From Schoenoplectus triqueter (Eukaryota; Streptophyta; Magnoliopsida; Poales; Cyperaceae): DNA of 32,254 nt. This document shows positions 14,143 to 25,096 of the stretch, piece after piece. A program made the translations under genes and the position numbers. How positions within the stretch are numbered: the stretch's first letter is position 1; every line of letters begins with the position of its first letter. The stretch covers positions 1 through 32,254 of the forward strand of contig CAXKVV010001685.1 of assembly GCA_964058805.1 (NCBI GenBank), given 5' to 3'. A model generated the notes under the pieces. The model saw only the letters and a list, made by a program, of their open reading frames with translations, did not search any database and had not been told where the DNA came from.

Positions 14143-16405
14143 AAAACATGAAAACGGGACCCGACGACCTCGGCACCGCCCAAAACGTATCCGGGAGCGC
14201 AAAACATGAAAACGGGACCCGACGACCTCGGCACCGCCGAAAACGTGTCCGGGCGCGCAAAACATGAAAACGGGAACCGACGACCACGGCGCCGCCCAAA
14301 ACGAGTCCGGGCGTGCAAAACATGAAAACGGGAACCGACGACCTCGCCAACGCCCAAAACGTGTCCGGGAGCGCAAAACTCGAAAACGGGACAGGACGCC
14401 ATCGGTACCGCCGAAAACGAGTCCGGGCACGCAAAACATGAAAACGGTACGTGACCCCCCTCGGTACCGCCGAAAACGAGTCCGGGCGCGCAAAACATGA
14501 AAACGGGACCCGACGACCTCGGCACCGTCCAAAACGTGTCCGGGCGCGCAAACCTTGAAAACGGGACAGGACGCCCTCGGTACCACCGAAAATGAGTCCG
14601 GGCTCACAAAACATGAAAACGGGACCCGACGACCTCGGCAACGCCCAAAACGTGTCCGGGCGCGGAAAACTCAAAAACGGGACAAGACGCCCTCGGTACC
14701 GCCGAAAAGGAGTCCGGGCGAGCAAAACATGAAAACGGGACCTGACGCCCTCGGCACCGCCGTAAACGAGTCCGGGCGTGCAAAACATGAAAACGGGACC
14801 CGACGCCCACGACACCGCCGTAAACGAGTCCGGGCGCGCAAAACATGAAATCGGGACCTGTTGCCCACGGTACCGCCGAAAACGAGTCCGGGCGAGCAAA
14901 ACATGAAAACCGGACCCGACGCCCTCGGCACCGCCGTAAACGAGTCCGGGCGCGCAAAACTTGAAAACGGGACCCGACGCCCTCGTTACCGCCGAAAAAG
15001 AGTCCGGGCGCGCAAAACATGAAAACGGGACCCGACGACCTCGGCACCGCCCAAAACGTGTCCGGGCGCGCAAATCTTGAAAACGGGACAAGACGCCCTC
15101 GGAAACGCCGAAAACGAGTCCGGGAGCGCAAAACATGAAAACGGCACCCGATGCCCTCGGTACAACCGAAAACGAGTCTGGGCGCGCAAAACATGAAAAC
15201 GGGACCCGAAGACCTCGGCACCGCCGAAAACGTGTCCGGGCATGCAAAACATGAAAACAGGACCCGACGAACTCGGCAACGCCCAAAACGTGTCCGGGCG
15301 CGCAAAACTCGAAAACGGGACAGGACGCCATCGGTACCGCCGAAAACGATTCCGGGCGCGCAAAACATGAAAACGGGACGCGACCCCCTCGGTATCGCCG
15401 AAAATGAGTCCTGGCGCGCAAAACATGAAAACGGGGCCCAACGACCTCGGCACCGCCCAAAACTTGTCCGGGCGCGCAAAACTTCAAAACGGGAAAGGAC
15501 GCCCGCGGTACCGCCAAAAACGAGTCCGAGTGCGCAAAACTTGAAAACGGGACCCGACGACCTCGGCACCGCCTAAAACGTGTCGGGCCGCGCAAAACTT
15601 GAAAACGGGAAAGGACGCCCTCGGTACCACCAAAAACTACTCCGGGTGCGCAAAACTTGAAAACGGAATCCGACGACCTCGGCACCGCCGAAAACGTGTC
15701 CGGGCGCGAAAAACTTGAAAACGGGAAAGAACGCCCTCGGTACCGCCGAAAACGAATCCGGGCGCGCAAAACATGAAAACGGGACACGACGCCCTCGGTA
15801 CCGCCGAAAACGAGTCCAGGCGCGCAAAACATGAAAATGGGACCCGACGACCTCGGCACCGCCGAAAACGTGTCCGGGCGCGCAAAACATGAATACGGGA
15901 CCCGACGACCTCGGCACCGCCCAAAACGTGTCCGGGAGCCCAAAACATGAAAACGGGACCCGACGCCCTCGGTACAGCCGAAAACGAGTCCGGGCGCGCA
16001 AAACATGAAAACGGGACCCGACGACCTCGGCACCGCCGAAAATGTGTACGGGCGCGAAAAACATGAAAACGGGAAAGAACGCCATCGGTACCGCCGAAAA
16101 TGAGTCCGGGCGCGCAAAACATGAAAACGGGTCCAGACGACCTCGGCAACGCCCAAAACGTGTCCGGGCGCGCAAAAGTCGAAAACGGGGCAAGATGCCC
16201 TCGGTATCGCCGAAAACGAGTCCGGACGAGCAAAACATGAAAACACGACCCGACTCCCTCGGCACCGCCGTAAACGAGTCCGGGCGCGCAAAACTTAAAA
16301 ACGGGACCCGACGGTCTCGGTACCGCCGAAACGAGTCCGGGCGCTCAAAACAGGAAAACGGTACCCCGACAACCTCGGCAACGCCGAAAACGAGTCCGGG
16401 CGCGC
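14143..16405. repeat. About 2.32-kb higher-order unit, copy B
   Basis: Tandem copy of the preceding unit. The offset to copy A starts at 2,322, falls to 2,321 after the A insertion unique to copy A, and to 2,263 after the single-monomer difference near 13381. A more diverged third partial copy starts near 17483; it has the GGCGCCGCCC monomer but lacks the extra C. This orders the events: the C insertion came first, then the duplication, then the copy-specific indels. Confidence 0.9.
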
Positions 16406-19400
16406 AAAACATGAAAACGGGTCCCGACGACCTCGGCACCGCCCAAAACGTATCCGGGAGCGCAAAACAAGAAAACGGGACCCGACGACGTCGGCACCGC
16501 CGAAAACAAGTCCGGGCGGGCAAAACATGAAAACGGGACCCGACGCCCTCGGCACCGCCGTAAACGAGTCCGGGCGTGCAAAAATTGAAAACGGGAAAGG
16601 ACGCCCTCGGTAACGCCGAAAACAAGTCCGGGCGCGCAAAACATGAAAACGGGACCCGACGACCTCGGCACCGCCGTAAACGAGTCCGGGCGCGCAAAAC
16701 ATGAAATCGGGACCCATTTGGGCCGGTACCGCCGAAAACGAGTTTGGGCGCGCAAAACATGAAAACGGGACCTGACGACCTCGGCACCGCCGAAAACGTG
16801 TCCAGGCACGCAAACCTTGAAAACGGGACAGGACGCCCTCGGCACCGCCGAAAACGGGACATGACGCCCTCGGCACCGCCGAAAACGTGTCCGGGCGCGC
16901 AAAACATGAAAACGGGAACCGACGCCCACGGTACCGCCGAAAACGAGTCCGGGCGCGCAGAACATGTAAAAGGGACCCGACGCCCTCGGTACCGCCGAAA
17001 ATGAGTCCGGGCGCGCAAAAGATGAAAACGGGACCCGACGACCTCGGCACCGCCGAAAACGTGTTCGGGCGCGCAAAACTTCAAAACGGGAAAGGACACC
17101 CGCGGTACCGCCAAAAATGAGTCCGAGTGCGCATAACTTGAAAACGGGACCCGACGACCTCGGCACCGCCTAAAACGTGTCCGGCCGCGCAAAACTTGAA
17201 AACGGGAAAGGACGCCCTCGGTACCGCCGAAAACGATTCCGAGTGCGCAAAACCTGAAAACGGGACCCGACGATCTCGGCATCGCCGAAAACGTGTCCGG
17301 GCGCGAAAAACTTGAATACGCGAAGGAACACCCTCGGTGTCGCCAAAAACGAGTCCGGGCGCGCAAAAAAAAACGGGACCCGACGCCCTCGCTACCGCCG
17401 AAAACGAGTCCGGGCGCGCAACACATGAAAACGGGACCCGACAACCTCGGCACCGCCGAAAACGTGTCCGGGCGCGCAAAACATGAAAACGAGAACGGAC
17501 GACCACGGCGCCGCCCAAAACGAGTCCGGGCATGCAAAACATGAAAACGGGAACCGACGACCTCGCCAACGCCCAAAACGTGTCCGGGAGCGCAAAACTC
17601 GAAAACGGGACAGGACGCCATCGGTACCGCCGAAAATGAGTCCGGGCACGCAAAACATGAAAACGGTACGCGACCCCCTCGGTACCGCCGAAAACGAGTC
17701 CGGGCGCGCAAAACATGAAAACGGGACCCGACGACCTCGGCGCCGTCCGAAAGGTGTCCGGGCGCGCAAACCTTGAAAACGGGACAGGACGCCCTCGGTA
17801 CCGCCGAAAATGAGTCCGGGCGCTCAAAACATGAAAACGGGACCCGACGACCTCGGCAACGCCCAAAACGTGTCCGGGCGCGGAAAACTCGAAAACGGGA
17901 CAAGTCGCCCTCGGTACCGCCGAAAAGGTGTCCGGGCGAGCAAAACATGAAAACGGGACCCGACGCCCTCGGCACCGCCGAAAACGAGTCCGGGCGCGCA
18001 AAACATGAAAACGGGACCCGACGCTCTCGGCACCACGGTAAACAAGTCCGTGCGCGCAAAAATTGAATACGAGAAAGGACGCCCTCGGTAACGCCGAAAA
18101 CGAGTCCGGGCGCGCAAAAGATGAAAACGGGACCCGACGACCTCGGCACCGCCGTAAACGAGTCCGGGCGCGCAAAACATGAAATCGGGACGTGTTGCCC
18201 ACGGTACCGCCGAAAATGAGTCCGGGCGCGCAAAACATGAAAACGGGACCCGACGACCTCGGCACCTCCGAAAACGTGTCCGAGCGCGCAAAACTTCAAA
18301 ACGGGAAAGGACGCCCGCGGTACCGTCAAAAACGAGTCCGAGTGCGCAAAACTTGAAAACGGGACCCGATGACCTCGGCACCGCCTAAAACGTGTCCGGC
18401 CGCGCAAAACTTGAAAACGGGAAAGGACGCCCTCGGTACCGCCAAAAACGAGTCCGGGTGCGCAAAACTTGAAAACGGGACCGGACGGCCTCGGCACCGC
18501 CGAAAACGTTTCCGGGAACGAAAAACTTGAAAACGGGAAAGAACGCCCTCGGTACCGCCGAAAACGAGCCCGGGCGCGCAAAACAAGAAAACGGGACCCG
18601 ATGCCCTCGGTACTGCCGAAAACGAGTCCGGGCGCGCAAATCATGAAAACGGGACCCGACGACCTCGCACCGCCGAAAATGTGTCCGGGCGAGCAAAACA
18701 TGAAAACGGGACCCGACGACCTCGGCACCGCCGAAAACGTGTCCGGGCGCGCAAAACATGAAAACGGGACCCGACGACCTCGGCAACGCCCAAACAGAGT
18801 CCGAGCGCGCAAAACTTAAAAACGGGACCCGAGGCCCTTGGTACCGCCGAAAAGGAGTCCGGGCACGCAAAACATCAAAACGGTACCCGACGACCTCGGC
18901 AACGCCGAAAATGAGTCCGGGCGCGCAAAACATGAAAACGGGACCCGACGACCTCGGCACCACCCAAAACGGGTACGGGAGCGCAAAACATGAAAACGGG
19001 ACCCGACGCCCACGGTACAGCCGAAAACAAGTACGGGCGCGCAAAACATGAAAACGGGACCCGACGACCTCGGCACCGCCGAAAACGTGTCTGGGCGCGA
19101 AAAACTTGAAAACGGGAAATAACGCCATCGGTACCGCCGAAAACGAGTCCGAGCGCGCAAAACAAGAAAACGGAACCCTCGACGTCGGCACCGCCGAAAA
19201 CGAGTCCGGGCGCGCAAAACATGAAAACGGGACCCGACGACCTCGACAACGCCCAAAACGTGTCCGGGCGCGCAAAACTCGAAAACGGGACATGACGCCC
19301 TCGGTACCACCGGAAACGTGTACGGGCGCGCAAAACATGAAAACGGGACCCGACGACCTCGGTACCGCTGAAAAGGAGTCCGGGCGAGCAAAACATAAAA

Positions 19401-20348
19401 ACGGGACCCGACGCCCTGGGCACCGCCGTAAATGAGTCCGGGCGCGCAAAACATGAAAACGGGACCCGACGACCTCGGCACCGCCGAAAACGAGTCCGGG
19501 CGCGCAAAACATGAAAACGGGACCCGACGCCCTCGGCACCGCCGTAAACGAGTCCGGGCGCGCAAAAATTGAAAACGGGAAAGGACGCCCTCGGTAACGC
19601 CGAAAACGAGTCCGGGCGCGCAAAACATGAAAACGGGACCCGACGACCTCGGCACCGCCGTAAACGAGTCCGGGCGCCCAAAACATGAAATCGGGACCCG
19701 TTGCCCACAGTACCGCCGAAAACGAGTCCAGGCGCACAAAACATGAAAACTGGACCCGACGACCTCGGCACCGCCGAAAACGTGTCCGGGCGCGCAAACC
19801 TTGAAAACGGGACAGGACGCCCTCGGCACCGCCGAAAACGGGACATGACGCCCTCGGCACCTCCGAAAACGTGTTCGGGCGCGCAAAACATGAAAACGGG
19901 ACCCGACGCCCACGGTACCGCCGAAGACGAGTCCGGGCGCGCATAACATGTAAAAGGGACCCGACGATCTCGGCACCGCCGAAAATGTGTCCGGGCGAGC
20001 AAAACATGAAAACGGGACCCGACGACCTCGGCACCGCCGAAAACGTGTCCGGGCGCGCAAAACATAAAAACGGGACCCGACGACCTCGGCAACGCCCAAA
20101 ACGTGTCCGGGCGCGCAAAACTCGAAAACTGGACAAGACGCCCTCAGTACCGCCGAAAACGAGTCCGGGCAAGCAAAACATAAAAACGGGACCCGACGAC
20201 CTCGGCAACGCCCAAAACGTGTCCGGGCGCGCAAAACTCGAAAACGGGACAAGACGCCCTCGGTAACGCCGAAAACGAGTCCGGGCGCGCAAAACATGAA
20301 AACGGGACTCGACGACCTCGGCACCGCCGAAAACGTGTCCGGGCGCGC

Positions 20349-20640
20349 TGTGCGACCCTTTTTCGCGCGCCGCCGCACCGCCGCCGGGCGATGGGTTCTG
20401 CGGAAGAAGGACACGGAGATCCCTCCCGAGCGTGCATCTGTACGGGTGTCGGCCGATTCTGCCGTTTAGAGATGTTTGGATGCACATTCAGGAGGTTTTT
20501 AGTGATTGTGAGTTCTTGTAGATTCCGGTGGGCGCAAGCCCCCACCGTTAATTACCCTGGGCTACGAACCTCGAGGCACCTCTGGATCTTTGAAAGAGAG
20601 AAGCAAATAGTATAGTTAAAAGATGGTCAAGTGGTCGTCT
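20349..20640. other. Array-edge unique segment, GC-rich then mixed
   Basis: Immediately after the last monomer the sequence becomes TGTGCGACCC followed by a T run and a GC-rich stretch (to about 20400). That stretch shares short pieces with the monomer, such as GCACCGCCG and CCGGGCG. Further on there is a small inverted repeat, GGTGGG at 20527-20532 and CCCACC at 20541-20546. No coding evidence is convincing. ATG codons on the minus strand here open into the array in three frames, but only because the satellite lacks minus-strand stops. It could be the edge of a larger element that contains the array; I cannot identify it. Confidence 0.5.
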
Positions 20641-20672
20641 AAGTTTATAAAAATGGATCTACGGAAGATGAA

Positions 20673-21262
20673 CCTACCAACAGACCGGTTCAATCTATGG
20701 AAGACAAAACCTACAAACAGATCGGTTTTATCCTATGGGGGACGAACCTACAAACAGACCGGTTCAGTCCATGCCACCTCGAGATGTAACCTTACCAACA
20801 GACCAGGTTAATCTCTTCATAGGGGGCTTGAGGTGAGTCTACATACAGACCGACTCGACCTCCGTTGATCTAGAAGATAAACCTACAAACAGACCGGTTC
20901 AATCTTAACTAGTCAACAACCAATCACACAAAATACAACTCGAAGCACTGAGCCGGTTGATCTTGAGGTTGGTGAATCAGGAGAAGAGTGGATATGGCCC
21001 ACGTGTTTCTTCTCACTGATCTTCTAGATCATGAATTCGTAGCACTAAGCCGATTCATAAACCTAGGAAACACAATTGCACACAATGTCAAACATGAAGC
21101 GCTGGGCCAGTTCAACATTGAGGCATGTGTTAGTGAAGGAACCTACCTACAGAACGGTTCACATTCACTGTTTTGTGGATGAATCTACCAACAGACCGAT
21201 TCAATCTCACATTCTCGGGAAATGAGTCAGGAGACAAACTCGTCGACGGACGAGTTCAGTCT
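20673..21262. repeat. Interspersed CCTACAAACAGACCGGTTC motif repeats
   Basis: About nine degenerate copies of a CCTACMAACAGACCGGTTCA-type motif start at about 20673, 20710, 20747, 20790, 20838, 20882, 21142, 21184 and, weakly, 21238. The first six are 37-48 bp apart. A second motif of the form GCACTGAGCCGGTTGATC lies at about 20946, 21041 and 21096. The copies are too diverged for a recent satellite and there is no coding frame through them. It resembles the tandem subrepeats of a transposable-element untranslated region, but the family is unknown. Confidence 0.7.
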
Positions 21263-21269
21263 TGCCAGC

Positions 21270-21960
21270 TCAAATGGTCATGAATTACTTGTTCATGACA
21301 CCGAGTTATTAAGATGTCACTTCGTTCGGACATCGTAATGTTCTTCATCTTCAAAGTCGACATATCTCTCCATGCTGATGTCGTAGCTTTGGTCAATCTT
21401 CAACGAACGTCAAGATGTTCTTGTCTCGACTAATCATTCTATGGGTTGCATTACTTGTGCAAAATTACTATGTAGCCCTACACCCCTTGTGTGAGCATAT
21501 TCAATCATGAGTTACTTGCTCATGGCAGCGAGTCATTAAGATGTCACCTCTCTAGGACATCATAATGTTCTTCTTCTTCAGAGTGGACGTATATCTTCAT
21601 GTTAGTGTCGTAGCTCTGGTTGTTCTTCATCAAACATCAAGATGTTCTTGTCTTGATGTATCTTCTCAGGTTGCTATCGAAGCCTTAATCTTCTCACGTC
21701 AAGATGTTCTTGTCTCAACGTATCTTCTTCATATTGCTATCGAAGCCTTAATCATCCCACGTCAAGATGTTCTTGTCTCAACGTATCTTATTATTATTTA
21801 TCAAATGTCAAGATGTTCTTGTCTCGACACATCTTCTCATATTGCTTATTAAATCCTACGTCAAGATGTTCTTGTCTTGACTAATCATTCCAATGTTGTG
21901 CAAATATTCCCATGTGACTCTACACTCCTTGTGTGAGCATTTTTATTCATCTCAAAAATA
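21270..21960. repeat. Duplicated block with six CAAGATGTTCTTGTCT copies
   Basis: CAAGATGTTCTTGTCT or a near copy starts at 21411, 21638, 21700, 21763, 21809 and 21862. The first 230 bases form a unit: CATGARTTACTTG, then GTCATTAAGATGTCAC, GACATCRTAATGTTCTTC and the core. That unit repeats at an offset of about 227 bp (21279 versus 21506). TGTGTGAGCAT closes each unit (about 21488 and 21930). Between 21638 and 21763 the core repeats at a 62-63-bp period with TTGCTATCGAAGCCTTAATC spacers. No plausible protein is encoded. Confidence 0.75.
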
Positions 21961-22009
21961 TACAAAGCCCATATAATATCCTTTATTATTATCTCTATTA
22001 TAATGATGC

Positions 22010-22056
<47 letters not shown>

Positions 22057-23240
22057 TTATTATTATTATTATTTTATTATTATTATTATTTTGAATGCTA
22101 TTTATCTATGTAGAAAACTATTTACAAAAATAATAGAAAATGGGTAGCTATTAACCTAGAACTTTATTTATATTTTTGGGATTTTTCTTTATAATAGCTA
22201 AAATAGTAGAATTTTATTCTTATTATTTCTAAACTCTATTTATTCTATAGAATATCACCTACTAAAATAATAGAAAATAAAATGGCTATGATTTTTATTT
22301 GTATTTTTAAAATGTTCATAATAGCTAAAGTAATAGGATTTTATTATTATATTCTATTATATTGAAATACTATTCATTATGTAAGAATTATTTACAAAAT
22401 CAAAAGATGGTTAGCTATACTATTTTACTATTATTATTTTTATTATTATATTTTTTTTTATTATTATTACTTTTTTTTTCTAATATCTATAATAGCTAAA
22501 AGAAATCATTACTAATATTCCATTCTATTTATTATACTATTCATTATATCTATTTCTATTATTCCTATTTATTATCTATAGAAAAGTATAAGATTTTTTA
22601 TTATTAGTTGAAAGTAGTCATAAGAGATGAAATTCATTATGTTTTTATTACAACTATTATTTTATTACATTTTATTCATCAAAAGTATTTTTATTGTATA
22701 TATTTGTATAGAAATAACAAAAGAAATACAATTCATATTATAAAACTATATTATCATTCTTTATTATGAAAGAAAATGCATAGTAGTATATTTTGTATAT
22801 TTTATGCTACTTATTCTTATTATTCTTTTTACAGAAAATATCAATATAATATCTATTATTGTATATTTTTTTATCTATCAAAGAATATAGCTAATCTCAT
22901 CATTTATTATAGTATATTACTATCACTATTATCATTTCATGGAAAATCACTTGAAAAATTACTAAAATATATCTAGTTATTATTTATGATTTTATTTGTA
23001 TTTTTGAAATTTTTATAGTATTTAAAATGGCAAGTCAAAGCTAGGTCAACTATATCAATATATGTAATATATTTTGCTTTTAAATTGTTTTATCATGATT
23101 ATATCTCTAAAACTGGAATATTATTGTATAGAAAAATAGTATGAAAAATAAGAAAATTTTAGAAACAAATTTGAGTCAATTTGGAGTTCAATAGCATTTT
23201 CAAATCATTTATTTACTCTATATTATTGCTATTCTGTTAT
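21961..23240. other. Very AT-rich block without genes
   Basis: About 1.3 kb composed largely of A and T, with repeated TATTATT, AATAGCTA and ATTTACAAAA words. Short open frames here are low-complexity and have no coding signature. It may be a decayed transposon or a scaffold-attachment-like region; nothing in the sequence decides which. Confidence 0.7.
22014..22092. repeat. (TTA)n microsatellite
   Basis: An almost pure run of TTA/ATT trinucleotides of about 79 bp, interrupted by two extra Ts. It lies inside the AT-rich block. Confidence 0.95.
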
Positions 23241-23259
23241 TATTTAATTAATGGGCTTA

Positions 23260-23470
23260 ATCTGGGCCGTCAGATATATATTGAGATCAGTGCGCATCTT
23301 CTCAACTTTCTTCTTAATTTGGGCCGCCAGATTAGTTGGAGATAGGTGTTTAGTAGATCTACGGCCCAGATTAGTGCAAAGTTATTATTCAAATGTTTAA
23401 ACATATCTGGGCCGTTAGATTTGATTAAGATACGTATCTAATATGTATAAGGCCCAGATCCTCTTCTGTT
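23260..23470. repeat. Cluster of TGGGCCGTCAGAT-type motifs
   Basis: GGGCCGTCAGAT at 23264-23275, GGGCCGCCAGAT at 23321-23332 and GGGCCGTTAGAT at 23409-23420 are on the plus strand. ACGGCCCAGA at 23361 and GGCCCAGATC at 23451 are on the opposite strand. Five related words in 200 bp, in both orientations, is far above chance. GGGCCGTYNGAT words recur upstream of many plant genes, but I see no gene start beside this cluster, so a regulatory role is only possible. The segment 23470-23720 shows nothing recognisable. Confidence 0.6.
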
Positions 23471-23721
23471 TAAATTTTCGAACTATTGCCAAATCTCGTT
23501 CGTCAGATATTCTTCAAGATCGGTGGATGCTTCAAGAATCGTGCAGACAAGATCCCTTCAGTCTCTGACTCTCCGATGTATCAAGATCCGTGCTAGGTGG
23601 CGTTCCCGGTGACCGGAGCACTCCTTCTCCGATCAGAACATCACCCTAGCGTCGTCTCAATGTGTAGAATTCATCTGAAGCATCTGATCAAGAATCTTTA
23701 TAGCAATAGAGGCTGTACCAT

Positions 23722-24123
23722 GGTACCGAATTGGGTTGCATCACTTGATATCGGTACCGAATTGGATTCTTACCAAATTAGATCGGATTAATCGGAATTC
23801 TTGGCAATTACAGGTTTAATAAGCATCGCCCTAATATGTTATCATGATTTGAAGTGATTAGTTGACTCCTCTTGAGCTAGTAATGGTGCGAGACCACCTC
23901 GTCATTCATCAGTATACAGTACCGATTGGTACCGAGTCATCTTTTTGCCAAATTCACCAGAATTAACCAAAATTCTTGACAATTTTAAGCTTATTGAGCG
24001 TCGCCTTAGCATGTTTAAACAGTTTGATATAGAAAATGAGGTTCTTCTTAGCCCCTTAGCATGTTGAAGCACGGCCTTGATCGGTGCAATGTGGTACCAG
24101 TCGGTACCGGCTTAATTCTTTGA
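23722..24123. repeat. Degenerate GGTACCG repeat, two to three copies
   Basis: A segment of about 80 bp at 23762-23840 contains TACCAAATT, GGAATTCTTGGCAATT and GCATCGCCCTAATATGTT. It recurs in diverged form at about 23935-24017 (TGCCAAATT, AAAATTCTTGACAATTTT, GCGTCGCCTTAGCATGTTT), an offset of about 175 bp. A third fragment with CCTTAGCATGTT lies near 24055. GGTACCG words flank each copy (about 23722, 23752, 23929, 24104). Confidence 0.65.
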
Positions 24124-24155
24124 TGTTTAATGAACTAACATCTTCAGTTATATCT

Positions 24156-24208
24156 TCTCAGGCCTAAAGGCTCACCCAACTTAAGTTAGGGCCAGTGGCT
24201 CGCTGAGA
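24156..24208. repeat. Cloverleaf-like inverted-repeat element, copy 1
   Basis: The conserved word GGCCTAAAGGCTCACC (24161-24176) and the conserved word GGGCCAGTGGCTC (24189-24201) are separated by a short self-complementary stretch, CCCAACTTAAGTTAGGG. An outer stem TCTCAG (24156-24161) and CTGAGA (24203-24208) closes the element. Within it GCC-TAAA-GGC and GCC-AGT-GGC can each form a small arm. The layout is therefore outer stem, arm, central hairpin, arm, outer stem. AACATCT upstream and AGATGTT downstream could extend the outer pairing. No tRNA A or B box is present. Its nature is unknown. Confidence 0.7.
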
Positions 24209-24433
24209 GTTAGATGTTTTTCCTTTATTTAACCGACGATATACTGATTTGTGCCAAAATTGAAAGAACTAACTAATATATTCAACTGGAATTATGCAAT
24301 TAACATGACTAGAAGACAGAAGATCATCATCTCCTATCTGTTATGCAAATACAAGCAAGGAGATTGAATAGAAAATGAAAAATCACAAAGAAACAGTGTA
24401 ATAGAAATTGAATTATGATTTCTTGATACTCTC

Positions 24434-24504
24434 TTGACTGATCCAGGCCTAAAGGCTCACCAATCACTTTGTGATTGGGCCAGTGGCTCACTGGATTCAG
24501 TCAA
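24434..24504. repeat. Cloverleaf-like inverted-repeat element, copy 2
   Basis: The same two conserved words as copy 1 occur at 24446-24462 and 24477-24489, about 285 bp downstream. The outer stem is TTGACTGATCCAG (24434-24446) against CTGGATTCAGTCAA (24491-24504), 13 pairs with one bulged T. The central hairpin is CCAATCAC (24460-24467), TTT, GTGATTGG (24471-24478), eight perfect pairs. Neither stem resembles the corresponding stem of copy 1, yet both pair, while the arm words are nearly identical between copies. Confidence 0.75.
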
Positions 24505-25090
24505 TTACTATTGATTAGGGTTATTAAAGAAAGAACAAGAAAATGCAGAAAAGAAAATGTAAAAAGATAGAACAAATTCTTAAAGAAAAGTAGCAAGAAC
24601 AGAAAAGAAATCAATTGACTGTTTAACTAGCTATATCAAAGTTCTAAATTCATTTACAGAAATTAAAAAGAATTGCCAATTGAATGCATGAACAACTAAC
24701 CTCTCAATCTGAATAGTAATCTAAATCAATTGATTTCATTGTAATCTCTCTTCTTCTTTGTAATTGGCGACTGCTAGTGTATATCCTCTCTCAATTGCTC
24801 TACTAATGGATGTATGGATATCTCTCTCCTCTTCATTATTGCTGGATTTTTCAGTTTATATAGGCTAATTAGGCCGACTAATCTCAATTATGATTGGTTG
24901 AATGCCTCTGGGTCGGATTGCCACCTTGGATACATCTATACCCTTCAATCTGTTTCAATCAACGGCCAAGATGGAGTTGTGCTTCTTCTTTAACCGCTTT
25001 CTGTTATTCTTTGACTGTGCCGCGATTTTGTTTGACTTCACACTCTCAATTACTCATGCAGCTCAACTGACAAGCGGGCCCGAGTCTATT
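24505..25090. other. Intergenic DNA, nothing recognised
   Basis: AT-rich sequence with many AAGAAA words to about 24740, then pyrimidine-rich CTCTC tracts. An open frame at 24902-25339 reads as a serine- and phenylalanine-rich translation with no recognisable domain and continues into the putative promoter, so I do not call it coding. Confidence 0.5.
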
Positions 25091-25096
25091 ACTTGC

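Larger units (their letters stand above)
1..20348. repeat. 58-bp GC-rich satellite array, about 350 monomers
   Basis: Head-to-tail monomers with a 58-bp period; for example, the same CCGACGACCT phase point recurs at 7561, 7619 and 7677. Each monomer contains, in order, TCCGGGCGCGCAAAAC, a short ATGAAAACGGG or TTGAAAACGGG segment, ACCCGACG, and CTCGGCACCGCC or CTCGGTACCGCC followed by GAAAAC. GC is about 64% (37 of 58 in my consensus), with ten CpGs per monomer. Variant classes are interspersed: GACCTCGGCACC usually leads into CGTGTCC, GCCCTCGGTACC into CGAGTCC, and there are AACGCCCAAAACG and GGTAACGCC types. Three A4 tracts per monomer interrupt the GC-rich sequence. The array starts before the window and ends cleanly after GGGCGCGC at 20348. 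No unique sequence interrupts it. Three monomers make 174 bp, close to a nucleosome-scale repeat. The identity of the satellite family is unknown to me. Confidence 0.98.

Noticed and set aside
1..20348. CRISPR-like direct repeats
   Set aside because: There are no unique spacers; the whole 58-bp unit repeats, with substitutions spread along it. This is a tandem satellite.
1..20400. Ribosomal DNA intergenic subrepeats
   Set aside because: The GC-rich subrepeats invite the idea, but no rRNA coding sequence or recognisable rDNA promoter occurs at the visible edge.
62..20545. Dozens of long open frames in the array, mostly on the minus strand
   Set aside because: They repeat with a 58-residue period in every frame, overlap one another in all frames and follow from a monomer without minus-strand stops. 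No domain, no codon bias distinct from the repeat and no consistent start is present.
24156..24504. tRNA genes or tRNA-derived SINEs
   Set aside because: The fold is cloverleaf-like, but no B box (GGTTCGA-type), no plausible anticodon arm and no A-rich or T-rich SINE tail is present.
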